From Massariosphaeria phaeospora (taxonomy: Eukaryota > Ascomycota > Dothideomycetes > Pleosporales): a DNA stretch of 64,000 bases. Positions 55,418 through 64,000 of this stretch are shown here, piece by piece. The notes below the pieces were generated by a model, which saw only the letters and a program-made list of their open reading frames with translations, had not been told where the DNA came from and did not search any database. The stretch lies in assembly GCA_011032825.1 (NCBI GenBank), contig JAADJZ010000008.1:1302001-1366000 (forward strand), read 5' to 3'. A program made the position numbers and the translations under genes. The first letter of the stretch is position 1. Every line of letters begins with the position of its first letter.

Positions 55418-57550
55418 CCGTGTCCGTGCGCGCAACGCCCGGAGTCGCGCAACGCCCGATCACCAAAACAGCACCCACACTTCAACGCGTAACAACTTAA
55501 CGGCCATGGCACCTATTGATGATGCGCTTGCAGCAATCAAAGCGCTAGACTTAAGAAAAAAACTTGTGTATCAAAAAATTGCTGATCAATTTGGTGTCGA
55601 TCGCTTAACTTTGGCGCGAAGACACAAGGCTGTTTAGGCACCTTAAGAAACTAAAGACTCTAACTAGCAGAAGCTTACTTAACAATAGGAGAAGGAGCTT
55701 GTAAAGTATATAGAAGAGCTTACTGCTCGTTATATACCTCTTACAAGAGAGATAATTGCCAATTTCGCGTCAGCAGTCGCCTAGGAGCTAGTGAGCGAAA
55801 GCTAAGTTACCCGCTTTATTAACAAGTACTCTATTTATTTTATTTCTCAATACTTAACAGGAATGGACGCTAATCGCTACAACGCTAACTCCTACACAAA
55901 GTATAAGTTATATTTCAACTTACTACAACGCAAGATTGCTGAGTATAAAGTTAACGCTAAGCACACGTACAATATAGATAAAAAAAGCTTTATAATAAAA
56001 GTTACTTTAAGAACAAAGCATGTGTTTAGCCGACGTATGTAGAAGAAAAAAGAAGTTAAAGCATTACTTTAAGATAGCAATTGTGCCTAGTTGACGCTTA
56101 TAGCGTGTGTGTGCAGCAATAGATTAGCTCTGCCGCTAGGCCTCCTCTACGAGTCCGCCAACAACACTATCTAATCAAGCTAGGTAGAGGAAATTAAGCT
56201 AGAGATACACTTTGTACTTGTTTTCTCGTTACTTTTAAAGTAGATCAACAATGAGCTAGGCCTAGCTTAGCTTTAACAAGTGTTTAATTGCTTTACTAAG
56301 CAAAAAGCTCAAAGAAAGTACCGCCTATTAATCGTTAACGGCCACGGCTTTTATGTAACAATAGACTTTATCAACTACTGCAATTAGAACAAGATACTTC
56401 TAGCTATTCTTTTTTTTTATTTAACCTACACGCTGCAGCTGCTTGATAAGGTAATATTCAAGCTTCTATTAACTGCGTACTTAAAGAAGCTTACAACACA
56501 CTTTCACAACAGCTAGAAGCTGTTAGTAATTAAGAAAAGCAACTTTTTTTACTTCTTCTAGAAAGCCTGGACAAGCACGTTTACTTAGGAGCTAATACTT
56601 AAGTTCTTTAAAGCAACGGGTATATTACTTCTTTAGCCTAACGTTATTTTTTAACGCTTTGCTAAGAATACTCTTAAGGACTCTAATAGCAGCACAAGCT
56701 CTTTTTTAGTCTACTCTAGCAAGAATTGGCTTAAAATAGAAACTCTGTTACGCAAAGTCGCTAAAGATAAAAGTAGTAAAGAGCTAAAAAAGGTTAGCTG
56801 CTCGCTTTACTACATCTCAATTTAAAACTTTTTTTTTTACTACGAGATAGTAGGCCTTAAAGAGGTTCTTAAGACTTAGAAAAAGCACAAGAAAAAAAGC
56901 AAAGCTCTTGAGTTCAAGCCTCGCAAAGAGTATTATAGTAGAGCTAAGTTTTACTTTCCTAGTAGAGTAGAAAAGGCACGCTCTAATAAGAGAACTAAAC
57001 AACAGAACTAAAGAGCAGAGAAACTTAAAAAAGCAAAGATAGCGAAGCTTAGACACGCTAATAAGCTGTATAATGAAAAAATTGCTTAGGAAAAGCGTAA
57101 GCAGCGCGCGAAAGAGAAAGCAAAGCAAAACTAAGTTAAAGCTAAAAAAGCTAAAGAAGCAGCTAAGCGCAAGGCTTAAAGAGAGCGTAATAAGCAAGCT
57201 TTTAACGCTAAAAAAGCTGTACAATTGCCTCAAAGAGGCAAGCGCAAGGCCTTACAGTTTGCTGCACCAAGAAAAAAGCAAAATCGTAGTGCAGTAGCTG
57301 CGCAGCGTGGTGTTGTTGCTGCAAAGCTTTCTGCCGCACTTCGCACCTACACTACCTGCAGCGGCAGAACAGCAACTCTATATAATTAATTTGTATAAGA
57401 AAATATCATCGCATAGGTCTTTAGTGCACTTTACTAAAATATATCGCTATAGTAGCTATTGTATGTAGCTCTACAGCCTCAATTTTGTATGTTGCTAGAG
57501 AGTAATTATCGGGCGTTGCGCGACTCCGGGCGTTGCGCGCACGGACACGG
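55418..57550 (+). mobile_element. RIP-degraded Fot1/pogo-like element, perfect 43-bp TIRs
   Basis: A 2133-bp element. The left terminus 55418-55460 (beginning ccgtgtccgtgcgcgcaacg) is the exact reverse complement of 57508-57550, and TA flanks both ends (55416-55417, 57551-57552). The terminus contains a doubled gcgcaacgcccg motif that may be a transposase binding site. The interior is a plus-strand transposase related to the one at 1187-3073: the start APIDDALAAIKALDLRKKLV and KIADQFGVDRLTLARRH remain at 55506-55637. Later only traces survive (LIVNGHGFYVTIDFINYCN, where the intact copy has DGHASH), with dozens of stops. The catalytic Asp-to-Asn change and TAG/TAA stops are G-to-A and C-to-T products, as RIP makes. 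Confidence 0.92.
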
Positions 57551-57755
57551 TATGCGGCACAGTTCGCTTCCTAGCGAAGAACGAGGTACGTTATACCGTG
57601 TCCGTGCACTCAATGCACGAATTCAGCCAATGCACGCCGAACACTATAAACGCTCTATTAGAAATAAAGCTATAGAGCTACTTATAATTAACATTATTAC
57701 AAAATATTCTTGTAGAGTACTAACGTAAACCACTAGTAACCCGGCCAAACTAGTA

Positions 57756-58605
57756 ACCCGGCCAAAATTTCTTGGCACTAAATCCTTAGGTTCAAAGCTT
57801 AATAACGTTACTAATAGTAGAGCTATTTAGATAGTTTTTACACCGTTTTAAAGCCTTACTCTAGCACTTTCAGATTAACTAAAAACTGCCTAAATAGGAC
57901 TAGTATAGCTAGAGTTATTAAGAGTTAAGTATAAAAAAACTCGCTTAGCTTCTAAACTCTACTTCTAGTACTAGACTACTATAATAAATAGTAATACTTT
58001 CTAGTATTCTCTTTTATAGTTATTATTAAGTGTTTATAAAGATTTTATAGCGTGCAGCCTAGAATTACATCTAGTAAATAGAGTTAGAAAGTTACTAATA
58101 CTTTTATACTTTCTAAGTAAAAATATCTATATATAGCTTATATAATCTACTATATAGCTAATAAGTAATCTAGTTTATAGTCTACTACAGCTATATTAAG
58201 TTTGAAAAGTAATAAATACTTATTATTATAAATAATAATACTACTCTAAACTACTTAACTTTGTATGTAGAATCTAATTCTATTTACTAGATGTAATTCT
58301 AGGCTGCACGCTATAAAATCTTTATAAACACTTAATAATAACTATAAAAAAGAATACTAGAAAGTATTACTATTTATTATAGTAGTCTAGTACTAGAAGT
58401 AGAGTTTAGAAGCTAAGCGAGTTTTTTTATACTTAACTCTTAATAACTCTAGCTATACTAGTTCTATTTAGGCAGTTTTTAGTTAATCTGAAAGTGCTAG
58501 AGTAAAGCTTTAAAACGGTGTAAAAACTATCTAAATAGCTCTACTATTAGTAACGTTATTAAGCTTTGAACCTAAGGATTTAGTGCCAAGAAATTTTGGC
58601 CGGGT
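57756..58605. mobile_element. 850-bp hairpin element (foldback MITE)
   Basis: Arms of about 335 bp, 57756-58090 and 58271-58605, are nearly perfect reverse complements around a 180-bp AT-rich loop. The ends are acccggccaaaatttcttgg and its complement, flanked by TA (57754-57755 and 58606-58607). There is no coding capacity. It is long enough to form a very stable hairpin if transcribed. A partial copy of its terminus (acccggccaaactag) precedes it at 57739. Confidence 0.9.
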
Positions 58606-58607
58606 TA

Positions 58608-60488
58608 ACGTAGATTCCTAGCGAGTCGCTTACCTAGGCGAGTTGCTTACCTGCGCCAAGCTTCTTACCAACACCTGCTTCTTTCTTTCTACTACGCGAT
58701 AGCTCAACTACACAACGCGCTACGCGCTTCAAACGAGAGCTAAATACAGCTTGCGATCTAGGCTATCTAACGCAACGCGACACTTTTTCAGCAACGCGCT
58801 GCATCAATCTACAACGTTCTTTAAAAAACACTAAGCAATTAGCTTGCTAAAAAACTCCTACAACGCGATTGCACACTTAACTTAATAAAACTCTGTTTAA
58901 CAAAAGACACAGTGATTAAGAAGTATGCTGTTAACTTTAACGCGCGAAGCTTTCTACTTAGGCCTGCTAGGTTAGAGAATAAAGCTAACCTACTACTCGC
59001 AGCGCGGGGCTAGCTACTAGTTAAAAAAAACTAGGTTACGTTGTTCGTTAGGCGTTACCTTAAGCTTTAGATTAAGTTTAATCAAAAGTACGACTATAAG
59101 AGAGCTCTCTGTGAGGATTTTAAGCTTGTAGCCAACTAGTTTAGGCTTGTAGCAAACATGAAAGCTAAGTACAGCGTAGTAAACAAGAACACCTACAACT
59201 TTAATAAGACAAGCTTTATAATAGGCTAGATTTTAACGGGTACAGTAATTACTAGCTTAGAGCGTCGAGAACGGTCGAAAACGGTGCAGCAAGGTAACAG
59301 AGAGTGGACAACGGTAGTACAAAGCGTCAACGCGATAAAGTAAGCTATTCTACTTTTTATTATTTTTTAGAGCAAGAACTACTTTTTTGCCTAGTACGAG
59401 AAAGATAGCCTACCTCGCAACTAGGTTATCGCAGTTTCTAAGAACAGCTGGACAAACAACAAGCTAAGTCTAGAGTAGTTGAAGCACTTTAACGCCTATA
59501 CAAAGAGACGTACTGTTAGAATAGTACGTTTACTTTTTATTAACAGCTATAAGAGCTATAACTCGCTCGCTTTCTAGCAGTACTACAAGAATAACAGCAT
59601 TATTACTTTTTGCATGCTTCTTTACTTGTCGCACCTTTTGCAGCTTCTTAATGTTAGCTGTTTTGCGCTTTTAAAAAAGGCGTACGGCTGCTAAGCCAAG
59701 AATCTAATGCGCAACTAAATTAACTACATTACTAAACTTAAGTTCTTGCTATGCTTTATTAGCGCTTACAACGCTTTTATTACAAAGAGCAATATCTAAA
59801 AAAGCTTTCGAGGTGCTAGATTAGTTCTATTCGACCTAGAAGCGGTAATCTCGAAGCTTAACGTGCAGCTTCGCACTTTACTATTACCTACTGTAAAGAA
59901 CAGTTTCTAGCAGTCTTAAACCTTAAGCAATACTTTAGAATTTGAGTCGCAATCAACGCTAATTCAAAAGAAAATTCAAAAGCATGTAAATAGCTTTTTT
60001 ACTTTAATAGTTAATGCTTTTGCAAAGCTCTCTAAAGGCGTAGAGTATGCAGCAGCTTCTGTGCTGCTACTGCGCAACTAAGTTGCTAAACTTTAAGCTG
60101 CTAACAAGGCTTTTTTGCAACAAAAATTGCACAAGAGAAAGCGTGTGCAGCAAAAGAGTACTTTTACAGTTAAAAAAAGCGTGCGCTTAACAGCCCTTAA
60201 GGCGTTTAAAGCGCGCAGTAATAAAAAGAAAGCGAAGAAAAAAGCTCGTAGTAATGCTAGTAATTAGAGCAGCTAGCTTTTAAGACGCTGTAGACGCTGC
60301 GGCGAGCTAAGGCACAATAGGCGCACGTGTAAGTTAGATGCAGCAGTTAATTCTAAGTAATTTAAGTTATCTTAACCTATACTAGGTGCTAGAGAGAAAG
60401 TAGTAGAAAGAAAGAAGTAGGTAGTAGAAAGAAAGCTTGGCGCAGGTAAGCAACTCGCTTAGGTAAGCAACTCGCTAAGAATCTACGT
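58608..60488 (+). mobile_element. RIP-degraded Fot1-like element of a second clade
   Basis: An 1881-bp element. The termini 58608-58663 and 60433-60488 (starting acgtagattcctagcgag) are 56-bp inverted repeats with three transition differences, flanked by TA at 58606-58607 and 60489-60490. Each terminus holds two copies of gcgagtYgcttacct, probable transposase sites. The plus-strand transposase is ruined but legible: YNFNKTSFIIG (expected Asp, Glu/Asp, Gly), VQQGNREWTTVVQSVNA, LFINSYKSYNS, LLNVSCFALLKKAYG, ITKSNI and FRGARLVLFDLEAVISKLNV. A C-terminal zinc-knuckle-like CRRCGELRHNRRTC lies at about 60295-60335. The family signature differs from that of the elements at 1034 and 55418. Confidence 0.9.
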
Positions 60489-62499
60489 TACTAGTTTAGC
60501 TAGGTTACTAGTAGTTTACGTTATATTAATACTTGTAATTAACTTGTGCTACTTATATTTATCTAAAAGCTTAACGTTGCAGCTGCAACGCGTTAAAATA
60601 GCTAAAGCAGCAAATACGCTTTTTAAAGCCTTTGCAGTATTTTTAGTATTAACGCTACGTTTGTAACGCTTTTTGCTTTGTAAAAATAGCTACAAAGCTT
60701 TTTTCTTACTTTTTTGTAAAAATTGTAGAGCTTTTTTAGCGTTGCGAGCTTTTTTTTAGCAAGCGCGCTTTGCTGTTTTTTCTGCTTACTTTGTTTTTTT
60801 TGCTACTTTAGCTACTTTCTACGCTATACGCTTTTCTTTTGCAATTTTCTCTTTGTATAGCTTAGCCGCTTTTTTTAGCTCTACTATGTTTGCTTTTTAA
60901 AGTTGCTACTTTTAAATTTTCTACTCTTTAATTAACTAACGAATACGTGCTTTCTTTACTTTCTTTAGTAACTAAAAAATAGCTCTACTATAATACTCCT
61001 AGCGCTGTTGAAAATCTAAAGCTTTGCTTTTCTTTTTAAAAAAATTCTTAATAGATAGAGCCTACTTAAGCTTATTTATTTAATAGTTAATTAGGTTATT
61101 TTGAACAAATAGGTAGTAAAGCGATTGACAAAGCTTTTGTGTATTTTTACTACTCTAATTGCTTACTACAAAGCGTATAAGCTTATTTATCTTTTTCTAA
61201 TTATAATTGCTAAGTAATAATAAAGAGTTTTTTTTTACTTCTTGAGTTTTAGTAAATCTATTAAAGATAGAATTAAAATAAGAAAGTAATATACCTATTG
61301 CTTTAAAAGAGCTAAACATTGTTAATTCTTTAAAGAAAGTTTCTTACGCTTTTTAGAATAGTAAAAAGAAATTGCTTTTAGTAATAGAAAAAAAACTTTA
61401 GCTTGTTTAAAAGTAGTTTGATAGTTCTACTAAGTAGGTAGTTGATAGAAGCTTAAATATTGCTACATTAAGTAGCTAAAGCGTATAAGTTAAATAAAAA
61501 AGTAGAATAGCAAAGAGAATCTTGTTCTAATTATAGTAGTTAATGAAATTCATAGTAATATAGAATTCGTAGCTATTTAGAATTAAAAGTTGATAAAATT
61601 GTTAAGTTTTTTTTTTGTACAGCGATTAAACACTTGCTTAAGCTAAGCAAGTTTAATATCGTTGTTCGTCTAGCTAGAAAGTAATAAAGTAATAAAAACT
61701 AAATGTTCTTTTGCCTAAATATCGTTTACCTAGCTTAATTAAATGCTTTTGTTAGTAGCTTTATAGATAAAGCTTGAAAGTAAAGCAAATTTATTAGCGT
61801 ATATACATACTAAGAGCGTAATCTATGCACAATTTTCTATTTTAGATTAATACTTTAACTTTTTTTTTCTTTTACATTCGTTTACTAAATATTTTTTTTA
61901 ATCTAACGTATTCTACTATTACCTTGGCTAACTTATTACTTTAGCTAAAAAGGTTTAGCAGCACTAACTTACGTTACGCTTTTTTAATTTTATTGCTATT
62001 AAATAAAAAACCTACGTACGTTGTGCTTGCATTTAATTTAAAATATTTTTTTGTATTTTTTTTGCACGTTTGCGCGTTATGCCTAGTTCTGCTACAGTTT
62101 CTACAGCGCCGTAGAGCTAGTTAAGCTAGTTTTTAATTACTACTACTACAAGCTTTTTTAGATTACTAAAGCGCTGCATGTAAAGCTAGGTAACTTTACG
62201 TATTTGTTTTTTTTCTATTAATAGCTACTGTAGGCTATAACGAGCTAGACTAGTTTCTTGCAAAGCTTTTAAAAGTACCTCGCACCGAATTGCTGCCAAA
62301 ACAGCGATTCATTTCTTTTACACGAATATACTATCTTTATTACTATACTATTAATCTATTTTAAGTGTTATTAAACTTACAATTAAACGCAGTCTTACAT
62401 TCAAATCGCTTTATTAAAATACTTTCAATAAATCGATTACCTTGTCTACAATGTTTAATCTATTTAACAATTAAGCTACGTTGCTTTTAAAACACCTAT

Positions 62500-64000
62500 A
62501 TAAGAGTTCTATTGTGCAACTAATTACTCTCTAACTTCTAGTCGTAGATAAAACCAAATAGAATAAAAATGCTAATAAAGAAGTTTAGATTAGTAATAGT
62601 GCTAACGTTTTAAAGCGTAGTTGCGCTTCTAGCGTTGAACTAAGCTAGAATAACCTAGTTCGCTTTAAAAGAAATCCCAACACTTTACTTTTAAACAATA
62701 AGAATAACAACGAACTTTTCTACGAAGCAAGCTTTCGACAAGCTAAAAACTTAGTAGCAGAATAAGCAAAACTGTACAGAACTTATTCGCTTTAAAGCGT
62801 TAAAGGCTCTATACTAAGACGAAAACAAAACAGCGCTTGCTAAAGCTATTAGGCAACTAGTTGTGCTAGCACTCGCTTAGACTATTTCTAACTAGGTTAA
62901 TTTGCCTCGCTCTAAGCTACTGCACTGCTATTTAAAAAAGAATTGCGCAAACTACAACTAATAGGTTCGCGATTGCAAAAGCTACTACACAAAAAGCTTC
63001 GACTTCTTTAGCAAATTTTAAAAAGTTTTTTTTAAGTTAACGTATGTTACTAAAAACTTTTGTACGCTCTAAAAAACCTATAAGATTTATAAAAAAATGC
63101 GATTCTTTTTATAGTCCTCTACTTAGGCATTGCTTAAAAAACAAATGTTAAGTACTCTAGGCACTTTTAAAAAACGTAAGTAGTAAGTATACAATTCTAT
63201 TAAAGCTTTACGTTAAAAGCTATTTTAAACTTTTTCTAACTTACTTCTACTTTTTCAACTTTTTTAGACTAAGATTGACTAAACAAGCTTATTTAGCATA
63301 GCAGCGAACTTTACCGCGGCACTTCTCGAAAAAGTAAAAAAGCAACTACGTTACTTTCTGCTGCAGAGTTGCACTACTTTCTACTAAGTAAAGCAAAAAG
63401 CTAATTAGATTTATCGTAACCTCTAACAGAATAGCAAGATTTAAAAGAAAACTAAGAAAAACAAGAAGCGAGCCGCGTCGCTAATAGAACATGAATTAAC
63501 TTATTTTAATGCCAAACGGCACAAAAAGAAACGCAACGCTCGCTTTAAGCCTAAGAAAAGTAATAACAAAAAAAACAAAAGCTTTAACGAGCTAGTTTGC
63601 TACGCATGTAACAAACTAGGCTATTTTGTTTTTACTTACTCTAACAAAGCAAAGAAAAACGCCTACTTCGAGAAAAAAAAAGAAAAAAGAAAAGGCTTAA
63701 AGAATTAGCTTTTTACTTTGTAGCCTATATTAACTTGTTATAGTTAAAGAAAGTAGGCACTTTTTGTAAAATGCTAACAAGCAAGAACTCAACGTTTCTT
63801 ACTGCGTTAGCAAAGATTAAAAGTTTAAAAAACTTAAAAGCAATTGTAAATAGTAGAGCTTATTTTAATGTTCTTTTAGCTGTCGTAGCGAAAGAACAGA
63901 ATCTAGTACTTAAACTAATTTCTAATATTTTCTTTATATTGCTAAGTAAATTGAGTTACACTATCTATAGTTGTACTGTAGCAAAAGTTTGCATTATAGA
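62500..64000 (+). mobile_element. Degraded LTR-type retrotransposon, gag/pol start, partial
   Basis: Plus-strand remnants of a retroelement run off the window end. At 63598-63636 a gag zinc knuckle CX2CX4HX4C survives as CYACNKLGYFVFTY, with the His and last Cys both turned to Tyr (CAC or TGC to TAC or TAT, RIP-type). At about 63842-63880 an aspartic-protease active site reads IVNSRAYFNVL, the expected DSGA being altered to NSRA by G-to-A changes. Upstream Lys-rich sequence from about 62550 fits gag. No LTR boundary or reverse transcriptase is visible here, so superfamily is undecided and the left limit approximate. Confidence 0.65.

Larger units (their letters stand above)
57723..60521. mobile_element. 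Palindromic mini-element split by later insertions
   Basis: The left arm 57723-57753 (acgtaaaccactagtaaccc...) matches the reverse complement of 60491-60521 except for four transitions, and TA flanks it at 57721-57722 and 60522-60523. Removing the two elements lodged at its central TA leaves a palindrome of about 64 bp, like a MITE reduced to its termini. The mismatches are all C/T or G/A. Confidence 0.65.
57596..62300 (-). mobile_element. Second degraded Fot1-like element, interrupted
   Basis: A terminus starting at 57596 after TA (57594-57595) reads ccgtgtccgtgcactcaatg, sharing its first 12 bases with the neighbouring element. Its body runs on the minus strand. After an insertion spanning 57723-60521, minus-strand remnants of the transposase continue: the Lys/Arg-rich C-terminus at about 60560-61080, then blocks that parallel the intact copy's sequence near 1690-2100 (for example around 61290-61390). 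The expected right inverted repeat was not found, so it is either RIP-erased or cut off by the retrotransposon. The end coordinate is a guess. Confidence 0.5.

Noticed and set aside
56817..57233. 138-codon minus-strand frame rich in Phe and Leu
   Set aside because: Antisense translation of the Lys-rich tail of the RIP-degraded transposase, not a membrane protein.
1..64000. CRISPR array or bacterial-type operons
   Set aside because: Spliced genes and fungal families show a eukaryotic genome; the tandem repeats seen have no unique regular spacers.

Overview
The window looks like nuclear DNA of a filamentous ascomycete, most likely a Dothideomycete (an inference from gene families and transposon types; no search was run). 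Evidence: short GT-AG introns of about 45-100 bp, fungal families (HMG-box regulator, hybrid histidine kinase, fungal rhodopsin-domain protein, GMC oxidoreductase, HET and NB-ARC/TPR proteins), Fot1/pogo transposons with TA target duplications, and an AT-rich terminal block whose elements carry the C-to-T and G-to-A changes of repeat-induced point mutation (RIP).

Layout. 1-3.2 kb: small repeats and one structurally intact Fot1/pogo-like element (1034-3171). 5.5-29.9 kb: ordinary gene-dense DNA with a secreted Cys-rich protein, an F-box-like protein, a secreted GMC oxidoreductase facing a stand-alone cellobiose-dehydrogenase-type cytochrome, an HMG-box regulator, an unrecognised multi-exon gene, an SNF2 ATPase, a type II membrane protein, a small Cys-rich protein and an 8-exon PAS/hybrid histidine kinase. 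29.9-33.7 kb holds no gene I can support.

33.7-55.2 kb is mixed and partly decayed. It holds an intracellular trypsin-like protease, mitochondrial acetylornithine aminotransferase, a pseudogenised NLR-type protein (SesB-like hydrolase, NB-ARC, TPR), a truncated DNA-glycosylase remnant, a secreted nucleotidyltransferase-like protein, a conserved hypothetical protein, an atypical short-chain dehydrogenase, a HET-protein tail fragment, a rhodopsin-domain membrane protein with one inconsistent exon junction, a cytochrome P450 that has lost its haem-binding loop, and a DUF4267-like membrane protein. Several of these families belong to fungal non-self recognition and cell-death repertoires.

55.4-64 kb is an AT-rich, RIP-degraded nest of transposons. 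A Fot1-like element (55418-57550) keeps perfect 43-bp inverted repeats around a ruined transposase. Beside it a second relative (from 57596, opposite strand) is interrupted by a palindromic mini-element. That palindrome is split at its central TA by another Fot1-like element (58608-60488), and an 850-bp hairpin element (57756-58605) sits at the same junction. The window ends inside a degraded LTR-type retrotransposon. The intact element near position 1000 and the ruined relatives at the far end are the sharpest contrast in the window.

All exon coordinates are by-eye splice models; lengths are in frame except where stated.
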